Shown: positions 56,821 through 64,000 of the stretch, piece by piece
Position numbering within the stretch: position 1 is the stretch's first letter
How the letters are laid out: each line of letters opens with the position of its first letter
Assembly (NCBI GenBank): GCA_963725425.1
Contig: CAVRYJ010000041.1
Span: 271,021-335,020 of the forward strand
Source of the DNA: Clostridium_I sp963725425
GTDB lineage: Bacteria > Bacillota > Clostridia > Clostridiales > Clostridiaceae
DNA length: 64,000 nt
Reading direction: 5' to 3'
The notes under the pieces: generated by a model
Databases searched by the model: none
What the model was told of the DNA's origin: nothing
The model's input: only the letters and a program-made list of their open reading frames with translations
Position numbers and translations under genes: made by a program

Positions 56821-57186
56821 TAATAAAGCCGCCTTTCTTTTACGTTAGTATATTATATATATTTTATATTAAAGTTAACAATAATAAAAGTTCTCTAAAA
56901 CGATTACATGAAAATTTTTTATATATTTTTTATATTTCAACAAAATATTATACATAAAATACATATAATACCATTTTATTCTATATAAAATCAAAAAACA
57001 GTACATATTGAAAGCTAAAATTTCAATATGTACTGTTTTTTATAAAGCAAGTTAATTTGCGCTACAAAAAGTTAATTTCTATCTAGAATGGGTAAATTAT
57101 TTGTAAGTATTGTTTTTAAGTTTTTACCTCTTTTTTTGTAAGTTAACTGGAGAGATTCATCTGTACCCCTCTACGCTAAGAAAAAA
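56821..57186. other. Intergenic region between dUTPase and ilvE
   Basis: 366 bp without a gene. It holds an AT-rich promoter zone for dUTPase (56821-56990), the ilvE terminator (56993-57041) and ~140 bp of unexplained AT-rich DNA with a T-run tract (57100-57140). Confidence 0.5.
56993..57041 (-). terminator. Strong terminator hairpin after ilvE
   Basis: A 21-bp perfect stem (56993-57013 with 57021-57041), a 7-nt loop, and A/T runs at both outer ends (works in both directions). Confidence 0.85.
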
Positions 57187-58101
57187 TTAATATACTGGAG
57201 TACAATATTTAGCATATTTAGGATTGTTATTTGTAGTTATATTAAAGAATAAATCTTTGATTTTCTTAGAGATTTCCCCTTTAGTTCCATCACCAATTAT
57301 TCTGTCATCAACTTCAATAACCGGAGTAACCTCCATAGCTGTTCCACTGAAAAATACTTCCTCAGAAGCATATAATTCAGTTCTTGATATACTTCGCTCA
57401 ACTACTTCAAGGCCTAATTCTTCTCTTGCAAGCTCAATAACTGTTTCTCTAGTTATTCCTTCTAATATATTGTCACTTGGTGGTGGTGTTATAAGTTTTC
57501 CTTTTTTAACAATGAATAAATTTTCACCAGGTCCTTCACATACATGACCGTTATTAGTTAGGAAAATTGCTTCGTCATAACCTTTACTAGTTACTTCAAG
57601 AGAAGCAAGTGCTGAATTAAGGTATGCTGCAGTTGCTTTAGTTCTTGGAGGAAGCATATTATCTTCCAATCTTTGCCAAGAAGTTATGGCAACTTTAAGC
57701 TCTGTTTTGCCAGTATAACTTTCTAATGGTTGACAGTAAATCACAAGTCTATTGTCATCGTCAAGGAGCGTTGGTCCAATACCTTCGCCACCTTTATAAG
57801 CTAAAGGCCTAATATAAGTTGTTGTTTTGAAGTTATTCTTCTTTAAAAGCTCTAAGGTAATTTTAGATAACTCCTGAACTGTATAAGGTATTTTTATATT
57901 AAGAGCCTTACAAGATTGTAAAAGTCTCGTGTAATGATCGTCTATTCTAAAAGCATAAAGTTGATCTTCACTTTTATTGTAATAAGCTCTAATCCCTTCA
58001 AAACATCCTAGACCATAATTAAAAGCTTTACTTCTGATACTTATACTTACCTCACTTTCTGGAACGATTTTATCATTGTAAACTACGTAAGAATTGTTCA
58101 T
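57187..58101 (-). CDS. ilvE: Branched-chain amino acid aminotransferase
   Basis: A 304-residue fold-type IV PLP enzyme interconverting Ile/Leu/Val and their 2-oxo acids. The PLP Lys region is 'TYIRPLAYKGGEGIG' / 'TKATAAYLNSALA' (Lys ~160). 'GYDEAIFLTNNGHVCEGPGENLF' and 'VFFSGTAMEVTPV' complete the site. The ATG at 58101 follows AGGGGG; earlier in-frame codons lie in the T-box terminator and are not coding. Controlled by the T-box leader. Confidence 0.93.
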   Translation of the reverse strand: MNNSYVVYNDKIVPESEVSISIRSKAFNYGLGCFEGIRAYYNKSEDQLYAFRIDDHYTRLLQSCKALNIKIPYTVQELSKITLELLKKNNFKTTTYIRPLAYKGGEGIGPTLLDDDNRLVIYCQPLESYTGKTELKVAITSWQRLEDNMLPPRTKATAAYLNSALASLEVTSKGYDEAIFLTNNGHVCEGPGENLFIVKKGKLITPPPSDNILEGITRETVIELAREELGLEVVERSISRTELYASEEVFFSGTAMEVTPVIEVDDRIIGDGTKGEISKKIKDLFFNITTNNNPKYAKYCTPVY

Positions 58102-58135
58102 TGAAAAAGCCCCCTGTAATAAAATTTTATATAAA

Positions 58136-58345
58136 AAGAACAGACTTCGCCCCTGCTTGGGGCGAAGTCTGTTCGCGGTACCACCCAAATTGTGTACTCG
58201 AAATTTTAACGGATTTCCGGCTCAGCCTACTATAATTCAGCTTAGCAACTCAAGGGTGATCTTCAGTAATTTTCAGCTGTAAGATCTCACCATTAACTTA
58301 CTCTCTGCAGAACTTTAAACTACTTACTTTTCCCTATCATGGTTT
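58136..58345 (-). promoter_or_regulatory. T-box riboswitch leader of ilvE, Ile specifier
   Basis: On the minus strand the T-box core TGGGTGGTACCGCG is at 58187-58174. It is followed by a strong terminator, GAACAGACTTCGCCCC / GGGGCGAAGTCTGTTC, with a T run (58160-58134). Stem I starts near 58340. The specifier loop reads GAAG-ATC-ACC at about 58256-58265, giving the Ile codon AUC. The UGGU bulge can pair with the ACCA end of tRNA-Ile. Uncharged tRNA-Ile should stabilise the antiterminator and switch on ilvE. Confidence 0.92.
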
Positions 58346-58460
58346 ATATAAATATTAACTTATGGTTTAATATACTATTTATACAAACTCATGTCAATAC
58401 ATATTGAGCGAAAATTTAATTTAAATGGAGTTGTAGAGCATCCATCTTAGTGATAGAAAA

Positions 58461-59009
58461 TTAGTATTCTTTTAGAGGATAACTTTTAATTGTCATAGTC
58501 TTTTTGTTATTCACTGGTTTCCAAAGCTCAATTCTATCAATTCTAGCCATCCTTTGCGGATCAGTAATCCTTGTGGATTCGCAGGCTATTCTGTATTCTT
58601 CAGTGGACCATTTTCGGCTTGCATAATTTGTATTTGCTAAAGAAACATGTAAATCCCAGTTATCAATGTTTTGTCTAACATTAAAATTTAGTGATTTAAG
58701 TTTGTCATTTAATTTTTTAGCGATTTTTATTATGTAGCCTTTATTTTCAACTTTTAAATTTACTGATTTATATGGAGGATCAAAACAGATTACTCCATTA
58801 ATATCAACTTTAAATCTTTTATAAGGTTTAATTAATTCAGAAACTATTTTGTCAAGCTCATCAAAATTAGGGTCATCTATAACCTCTAGTGTTATATGGA
58901 GCACTGGCAATTTTTTGTACAATTTATATTTTTTGCAAATGTCTTTTTGTATATTCTCAACAAATGAATAAGAATCTTTATCGAATAATGCCACTAAATA
59001 ATATTTCAT
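58461..59009 (-). CDS. 2H phosphoesterase-fold (2'-5' RNA ligase-like) protein
   Basis: A 182-residue protein with two H-x-(T/S) motifs ('LHITLEV' ~residue 36 and 'DLHVSLAN' ~residue 114), the mark of the 2H superfamily that acts on cyclic or 2'-5' phosphodiesters. The second His region 'NWDLHVSLANTNYASRKWS' is typical of a clostridial subgroup of unknown substrate. The ATG at 59009 has GGGGGA 6 nt upstream; an ATG just before it is too close. Confidence 0.82.
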   Translation of the reverse strand: MKYYLVALFDKDSYSFVENIQKDICKKYKLYKKLPVLHITLEVIDDPNFDELDKIVSELIKPYKRFKVDINGVICFDPPYKSVNLKVENKGYIIKIAKKLNDKLKSLNFNVRQNIDNWDLHVSLANTNYASRKWSTEEYRIACESTRITDPQRMARIDRIELWKPVNNKKTMTIKSYPLKEY

Positions 59010-59360
59010 CATAATCCCCCATGCCAAAAATTTGAAGATATAAATCATATATCATAGAATAATTATAACACATAAACAGAATTATTATGCAACATAACTG
59101 GATGAAATGTTAGGATATACCTAATGAAATGGAAACTTTAAGGCGATAAATTGAAACACTTTTATTTAGGGCATAAACAATAGTGTAAAATGGCATATAA
59201 TAAGCTTTATATTTGAAATTTAATTTAAAAAAAATAATAATTATGATATAATATAAATCGTAGTTATTTAAAATTGAATTTTTAAAAGTATTATATAATG
59301 TGAATCGCGGTTATTTGAAATTGAAATTATGAGAAATATATATATATAGCGAGGATGGAT
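59010..59360. promoter_or_regulatory. murA upstream region with duplicated promoter-like segments
   Basis: 350 bp without a gene. Two diverged direct repeats of ~35 bp, TATAATATAAATCGTAGTTA... (59247-59281) and TATAATGTGAATCGCGGTTA... (59294-59328), each begin with a perfect -10 hexamer. Clear -35 boxes are lacking. They may be tandem promoters for murA. Confidence 0.55.
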
Positions 59361-60623
59361 ATGGGAATGGACAAGTTAATTATAAATGGTGGTAAAGAAC
59401 TTTATGGAAGTGTTGATATAGGTGGAGCAAAGAATGCAGCTGTAGCAATTTTGCCTGCTGCAATTATGGCCTCAGAAAATGTATGTGTGATTGATAATAT
59501 ACCTGAAATAGAGGATATCCAATGTGAAGAGAGAATTATGGAGAGCCTTGGTTGTAAAATTACTAGGGTTAAGGATACTATAACTATTGATAGCACTAAA
59601 CTAGTAAGCTTAAATGCAAATACTGATGATGTTAGAAATATGAGAGCCTCATATTATTTGATAGGGGCTTTGCTAGGACGATTCAAAAAAGCAAGAGTTG
59701 ACCTTCCTGGCGGTTGTCCTATTGGAGTTAGGCCAATTGACCAGCATATTAAAGGTTTTGAAGCATTAGGTGCTAAAGTGAAAATAGAACATGGAGTAAT
59801 TATTGTAGATGCTGATAGGCTTATAGGTACAAATATATATTTTGATGTTGTCAGCGTAGGCGCAACAATAAATGTTATGCTTGCAGCAACTTTAGCAGAA
59901 GGAACCACAGTACTTGAAAATGCGGCAAAGGAACCACATATTGTGGACGTCGCTAATTTCTTGAATACAATGGGTGCAAATGTGAAAGGTGCTGGTACAG
60001 ACGTTATAAGGATAACAGGAGTAGAAAAATTGACTGGATGTAACTATAGTGTAATTCCAGATCAAATCGAAGCAGGTACATTTATGATAGCAGCTGCAGC
60101 ATGTGGTGGATCAGTGAAAATAAACAACGTTATACCTAAACATTTAGAATCAATATCTGCAAAATTAATAGAAATGGGCGCAACTGTTACTGAACAAGAT
60201 GATTCTGTCACAGTGAAATCCGACGGAAATTTAAAGGGTGTAAATATAAAAACCCTTCCATATCCAGGATTTCCAACGGATGTTCAGCAACCAATGAGTA
60301 CTGTATTATGTATAGCTAAAGGCAGAAGCATAATAAATGAGAGCATATGGGAAAGTAGATTTAAGCATGTAGATGAACTTAAAAAGATGGGAGCATGTGT
60401 AAAAGTAGAAGGAAGAGTTGCAATAATTGATGGAGTGGAAAAGCTAACTGGAGCTATAGTAAAAGCTACGGATTTAAGAGCAGGAGCAGGAATGGTAATT
60501 GCAGGACTTCTAGCTGAAGGGACAACTGAAGTTTCTTCTATTGAACATATTGATAGAGGATATCCTCATATAGAGAATAAATTTAGGGCTCTTGGTGCTG
60601 ATATAAGGAGAGAAAAGTTTTAA
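59361..60623 (+). CDS. murA: UDP-N-acetylglucosamine 1-carboxyvinyltransferase
   Basis: A 420-residue enzyme for the first committed step of peptidoglycan synthesis. It has 'GGAKNAAVAILPA' at the start, the active-site Cys in 'GGCPIGVRPIDQH' (fosfomycin target) and 'DLRAGAGMVIAGL' near the end. The ATG at 59361 has GCGAGG 6 nt upstream; two other nearby ATGs are possible. Full length. Confidence 0.94.
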   Translation: MGMDKLIINGGKELYGSVDIGGAKNAAVAILPAAIMASENVCVIDNIPEIEDIQCEERIMESLGCKITRVKDTITIDSTKLVSLNANTDDVRNMRASYYLIGALLGRFKKARVDLPGGCPIGVRPIDQHIKGFEALGAKVKIEHGVIIVDADRLIGTNIYFDVVSVGATINVMLAATLAEGTTVLENAAKEPHIVDVANFLNTMGANVKGAGTDVIRITGVEKLTGCNYSVIPDQIEAGTFMIAAAACGGSVKINNVIPKHLESISAKLIEMGATVTEQDDSVTVKSDGNLKGVNIKTLPYPGFPTDVQQPMSTVLCIAKGRSIINESIWESRFKHVDELKKMGACVKVEGRVAIIDGVEKLTGAIVKATDLRAGAGMVIAGLLAEGTTEVSSIEHIDRGYPHIENKFRALGADIRREKF

Positions 60624-60626
60624 GAT

Positions 60627-60669
60627 TAAGATATCTTCAAAAAATAACTAGTCAGTATGTTAGATGCAT
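60627..60669. repeat. Degenerate GGCATCT repeat between murA and walJ
   Basis: AAGATATCTTCAAAAAATAACTAG...TTAGATGCATAAG shows only partial matches at both ends. An old copy. Confidence 0.5.
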
Positions 60670-60695
60670 AAGTTCATATGGTAGGGGAGATAAAT

Positions 60696-61481
60696 ATGAA
60701 ATTTTGTTCACTGTATAGTGGAAGTAGTGGAAATAGTATATTTATAGCATCTGAAAATTCAAGGATACTTGTTGATGCTGGACTTCCGGGAAAGCATATT
60801 GAGAAGGCATTGTCGGAAATTGGAGAAGATCCAAAGGAAATTGACGGAATATTTGTAACTCATGAACATATAGACCATGTTAAGGGAGTCGGCGTGCTTT
60901 CGAGGAAATATGACATACCCATATATGCCAATGAACCTACATGGAATAGTATGCTAGCAAATATTGGGGAAATAAAAGAACATAATATAAAGGTGATTGA
61001 TGAAAAAACCGTTAGCATAAGGGATTTAGAGGTAACGGGATATAGAATATCACATGATGCAGCCATGCCAGCTGGCTATTCTGTAGTATGTAAAAATAAG
61101 AAAGTATGTGTGGCAACAGATTTAGGGTACTTTTCAGAAGAAGTTAAAGCTGCATTAGTGGATGCAGATGTAATACTTTTAGAAAGCAATCATGATGTAG
61201 AAATGCTGAAGTTTGGTCCATATCCTTACAATTTAAAACGAAGAATACTTAGCAATGTTGGGCATTTATCAAATGAAGATTGTGGAAAAGCAATTGTGGA
61301 CATTATGGGTGGCAAAAAGAAGATAATTGCATTGGGACATTTAAGTAAGACAAATAATTATCCGGATTTAGCATTTAAGACAGTAGTAAATGTGTTAAAT
61401 GAAAATGGAATAAGCACGGGAAAAGATATAGTGATAACTATGGCAAAGAGAGATATGCCAAGTGTATATCTTGATATTTAG
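60696..61481 (+). CDS. walJ: WalJ/YycJ-type metallo-beta-lactamase-fold protein
   Basis: A 261-residue MBL-fold hydrolase. It has 'LYSGSSGNSIFIASENSRILVDAG', the metal motif 'THEHIDHVKG', and ligands in 'ISHDAAMPAGY', 'VATDLGYF' and 'LGHLSKTNN'. Family members are 5'-3' DNA exonucleases linked to cell-wall and mutation control. The ATG at 60696 follows GGGGAG. It lies downstream of murA and ahead of the GerMN gene. Confidence 0.88.
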   Translation: MKFCSLYSGSSGNSIFIASENSRILVDAGLPGKHIEKALSEIGEDPKEIDGIFVTHEHIDHVKGVGVLSRKYDIPIYANEPTWNSMLANIGEIKEHNIKVIDEKTVSIRDLEVTGYRISHDAAMPAGYSVVCKNKKVCVATDLGYFSEEVKAALVDADVILLESNHDVEMLKFGPYPYNLKRRILSNVGHLSNEDCGKAIVDIMGGKKKIIALGHLSKTNNYPDLAFKTVVNVLNENGISTGKDIVITMAKRDMPSVYLDI

Positions 61482-61505
61482 CCTTTTTATAAGGGGATAG
61501 GTCTT

Positions 61506-62075
61506 ATGAAAAAAACTAAAATTTCTTGTATTGCTATTTTGATTATATGTTCTAGCCTGATTTTAAGTTCCTGCAAAGATGGTCATTCTTTGAGTAGTAG
61601 TTCTGATGCTCAACTTGACAATGTACAATTATACAAGGAAAAAGGTGAGGCAATTGATCTGAATTTGTATTTTGATGCATCCCAAGATGAAAAAAATGCA
61701 AAGATAGGTAAAGAGGAAAGATTAATTCAAAAACAAGAGTTGATTGGAGAAGTAATTGTAAACGAACTTATTAAGGGACCATCACTTCAAAGCTCTTATA
61801 AGCCAATATTACCTAAAGATACAAAATTGCTTAACTTTTCAATTAATGACAGTATTGCCTATGTAAATTTCAGCAAGGAAGCACAAGTGGCGATGACACC
61901 AGTAAAAGAGCAAGCAACACTTGAGAGTCTTGTAACATCGTTGACTCAGTTATCTTACATAAAAAAGGTTAAGATCCAAGTTGAGAACAAGGATGTGGAA
62001 ACACTTGGTGGAAACTATGACATATCTAAGCCAATAGATATTAATGACATAGATAAAAAAGTAAATAACAATTAG
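61506..62075 (+). CDS. GerMN-domain lipoprotein
   Basis: A 189-residue lipoprotein, with signal 'ISCIAILIICSSLILSSC' and lipobox Cys ~23. It is followed by one GerMN domain ('LIQKQELIGEVIVNELIKGPS...LNFSINDSIAYVNFSKEAQ'). GerM proteins support spore engulfment and germination. It starts 25 bp after walJ and is probably co-transcribed. Confidence 0.85.
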   Translation: MKKTKISCIAILIICSSLILSSCKDGHSLSSSSDAQLDNVQLYKEKGEAIDLNLYFDASQDEKNAKIGKEERLIQKQELIGEVIVNELIKGPSLQSSYKPILPKDTKLLNFSINDSIAYVNFSKEAQVAMTPVKEQATLESLVTSLTQLSYIKKVKIQVENKDVETLGGNYDISKPIDINDIDKKVNNN

Positions 62076-62187
62076 CAATGTAATAATATGACAGGATAAG
62101 TTAGAAAAATAACTGGATATATTGATAAAATTAAGATATATTATTATAAGAACATGTATTTAAATTAATAGACGAAGGAGAAAAAAA

Positions 62188-62688
62188 ATGGGCTTATATA
62201 AAGATTGGACCGATATGGTTGTAGATTACGTGAAAAATAAGGGAGAGGCAGCTTTTTGGGAAGAATATGGTGCTATAGAGAAAAAGATATATACAAAACT
62301 ATTAGGTAATCACAAAATCAACGTAAAGGGAAAAATTGAAGATTTGGCAACAGAGTATGAAACTTCAGTAGTATTTTTTATGGGTTTCTTAGATGGAATA
62401 AACGAAAGTCTAGTAGAAATCATGGATCTGGAAAAACTTAGCAAAGACAGTGAAGTTGAGTTAAAAGTTAACCTTGAAAAGCTATATTACAACATGCTTG
62501 ATGCTAAGGCTGATTACTTGTATGATCTTCCACAATGGGAAGGAATTTTCTCAAAGGAAAAAAGAAGAGAAATACATAATGAATGGAAGAATTCTAAAAC
62601 TGTAGTAAACAAAGTTAAGATAGGTAGAAATGATCCTTGTCCTTGTGGTAGTGGTAAAAAATATAAACACTGTTGCGGTAAGAATTAG
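62188..62688 (+). CDS. SEC-C domain protein
   Basis: A 166-residue protein. The N-terminal ~140 residues are helical and unassigned. The C-terminus is a SEC-C zinc motif, 'GRNDPCPCGSGKKYKHCC' (three Cys and a His/Cys). The same motif ends SecA and many free-standing proteins. AAGGAG precedes the ATG. Function unknown. Confidence 0.85.
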   Translation: MGLYKDWTDMVVDYVKNKGEAAFWEEYGAIEKKIYTKLLGNHKINVKGKIEDLATEYETSVVFFMGFLDGINESLVEIMDLEKLSKDSEVELKVNLEKLYYNMLDAKADYLYDLPQWEGIFSKEKRREIHNEWKNSKTVVNKVKIGRNDPCPCGSGKKYKHCCGKN

Positions 62689-62798
62689 GATAAAAAACAT
62701 GAGGATAACAATATCATACTGATAAGTCGTTTTTTGGAACATACCTTAAATTTATCCGATTATTAACATAAGTGTAGGATTAATTAAAATTGAATAAA

Positions 62799-62990
62799 AC
62801 CTTATCAAGAGAAACGGAGGGACTGGCCCTGAGATGTTTCAGCAACCTTATAAGGCATCTGAAAGAAAATACACAGAGTAATAACTAGTTATTTTCTTTC
62901 AGATACCATAGGTGCTAAGTCCAGCAGAATAATGTTCTGGAAGATAGGGAATGAATAAAAACCCTAAAACTAAAGGGTTTTTTATTTTTT
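62799..62990 (+). promoter_or_regulatory. SAM (S-box) riboswitch and terminator upstream of metN, interrupted in P4
   Basis: The S-box core is clear: CTTATCAAGAGAAACGGAGG (62801-62820), GACTGGCCC, P3 CTGAGATGTTTCAG, CAACC, then GGTGCTAAGTCC (62911-62922), P5 CCAGCAG...GTTCTGG and closing GATAGGG (62943-62949). The P1 partner is CCTTATC. Between CAACC and GGTGC, where only a short P4 loop is normal, a ~59-bp palindromic repeat is inserted. A terminator (CCCTAAAACTAAAGGG + T run, 62962-62990) follows. SAM binding should turn off the methionine importer gene. Confidence 0.92.
62851..62909. repeat. GGCATCT repeat inserted in the P4 hairpin of the SAM riboswitch
   Basis: TAAGGCATCTGAAAGAAAAT (left) and ATTTTCTTTCAGATACCATA (right) form an almost perfect terminal stem around an ~18-nt middle that itself contains AACTAGTT. 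TA dinucleotides at both edges suggest a TA target duplication. Confidence 0.88.
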
Positions 62991-63011
62991 TGCAATACGA
63001 GGAGGTAGACT

Positions 63012-64000
63012 ATGATTGTATTAGAAAATATAAATAAGACATATAAAACCAAGAAAACAACTGTGAATGCTTTGAAGAATATAAGCCTAACAATTGAAAG
63101 TGGAGATGTATTTGGAATAATTGGATACAGTGGTGCTGGGAAAAGTACTTTGGTAAGATGCATAAATTTACTAGAGAAGCCTGACAGTGGAAAAGTAATA
63201 GTTAATGACGTTGATTTAAATACATTAAGTACAAAAGAGTTGAGAAAAAGCCGTCAAAAAATTGGGATGATATTTCAACATTTCAATCTTATGAGTAGTA
63301 GAAATGTGTTTAACAATGTAGCATATCCACTTAAGGGAAAAGGTTTGTCAAAAAATGAGATAAAGGAAAAGGTTTCAAAACTTTTAGATATAGTTGGTAT
63401 TAAGGAAAAAACATCTGTGTATCCATCTCAGCTAAGCGGAGGTCAAAAGCAAAGGGTTGGAATAGCAAGAGCACTAGCAAATGATCCAGAAGTGCTTCTA
63501 TGTGACGAAGCAACATCTGCCCTAGATCCACAAAATACAACTGCAATATTAAATCTTTTAAAGGATATAAACAAAAAACTTAACCTTACTGTAGTTATAA
63601 TAACTCACCAAATGGAAGTGATAAAAGATATATGCAACAGAGTTGCAGTAATGGAAAATGGTGAAGTTGTGGAAGTTGGAAGCACTATTGATATTTTCTC
63701 AAAGCCTAAGGCAAATATAACAAAAGAGTTCATATCCAGTACTATGCATTCTGATAAGATTAATGATGTTTTGAAATCTGAACAATTCAATAAAATTAAA
63801 GATGGATCACAGCTTACTATTAAAATATCCTATATTGGTGAAAATACAACACAAGCATTTATATCACAAATTTCTATTAAATATGGAGTACTTGCTAATA
63901 TTTTATTTGGAAATATTGAGTTTATACAAGGCGTTTCTTTTGGTAATTTAATTGTAAGATTAAATGGTGAAGAGAAAAGTATAAATGAAGCGGTACAATT
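63012..64000 (+). CDS. metN: Methionine-type ABC transporter ATP-binding protein (partial, runs off right edge)
   Basis: The first ~329 codons are present. Walker A 'GYSGAGKST', signature 'LSGGQKQR', Walker B 'VLLCDEATSALDP' and 'ITHQMEVIKDICNRVAVME' are typical of MetN. The C-terminal NIL domain begins at ~265. It imports methionine with a permease (metI) and binding protein (metQ) expected beyond the window. AGGAGGT precedes the ATG. The S-box leader supports the methionine assignment. Confidence 0.93.
   Translation, partial: MIVLENINKTYKTKKTTVNALKNISLTIESGDVFGIIGYSGAGKSTLVRCINLLEKPDSGKVIVNDVDLNTLSTKELRKSRQKIGMIFQHFNLMSSRNVFNNVAYPLKGKGLSKNEIKEKVSKLLDIVGIKEKTSVYPSQLSGGQKQRVGIARALANDPEVLLCDEATSALDPQNTTAILNLLKDINKKLNLTVVIITHQMEVIKDICNRVAVMENGEVVEVGSTIDIFSKPKANITKEFISSTMHSDKINDVLKSEQFNKIKDGSQLTIKISYIGENTTQAFISQISIKYGVLANILFGNIEFIQGVSFGNLIVRLNGEEKSINEAVQ

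Overview
The window is chromosomal DNA of a low-GC, spore-forming, anaerobic Clostridium-type bacterium. Evidence: strong AT bias, AGGAGG/GGTGAT-type ribosome sites with frequent GTG and TTG starts, reverse rubrerythrin, an AbrB regulator with a Cys tail, the clostridial order fabT-fabH-acp-fabK-fabD-fabG-fabF-accB-fabZ-accC-accD-accA, T-box and S-box leaders, and a GerMN lipoprotein. I cannot name the species from sequence alone.

Layout. 1-10.3 kb: end of a PocR-type chemoreceptor gene, glycerophosphodiesterase, abrB, reverse rubrerythrin, pgsA, a COG2509 flavoprotein, purA, a DUF1858 protein, acyl-ACP thioesterase, a BaiN/HI0933 flavoprotein and the PPDK regulatory kinase. 10.4-11.2 kb: an eight-gene tRNA operon made of a duplicated Glu-Val-Asp-Thr quartet. 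11.5-16.5 kb: dnaD-dnaI, cinA, an LCM-type methyltransferase and a small Cys-rich protein. 16.6-20 kb: a MacAB/YknXYZ-like efflux system. 20.2-32 kb: ogt, then the whole type II fatty-acid synthesis and acetyl-CoA carboxylase cluster, with two FabT-type boxes over its promoter. 32-36.5 kb: ldh, then a nested insertion (an IS1380-family element inside an ISNCY/IS1202-like element). 36.6-40.8 kb: a MarR-controlled heterodimeric ABC exporter with one half frameshifted. 41-49 kb: HPr, topoisomerase III, a membrane-anchored MutS-like ATPase and a phosphonate-type importer with its binding protein on the opposite strand. 49.3-53.5 kb: a broken nucleotidase, ferritin and a broken ABC exporter locus. 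53.5-64 kb: RNase Z, a subtilase lacking its catalytic His, a YdcZ transporter, dimeric dUTPase, ilvE behind an Ile T-box, a 2H phosphoesterase, murA, walJ, a GerMN lipoprotein, a SEC-C protein, and metN behind a SAM riboswitch.

Two dispersed repeat families run through the intergenic DNA. Family 1 is a short palindromic MITE-like element with ends like TAAGGCATCT...AGATGCCTAA; about ten full, short or degenerate copies are visible. Family 2 consists of loci bounded by tandem 7-bp units (GTGACAA or AGTTAAG), usually with an inverted array on the other side and a hairpin between. Copies of both families supply the stop codons and last residues of neighbouring genes. The most striking case is a family 1 copy lying inside the P4 hairpin of the SAM riboswitch ahead of metN.

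Five apparent one-base deletions in three genes (ABC exporter half, nucleotidase, ABC permease), an in-frame stop in the outer transposase, and a deletion fusion point either to local gene decay or, for the one-base events, to sequencing error; raw reads would decide.
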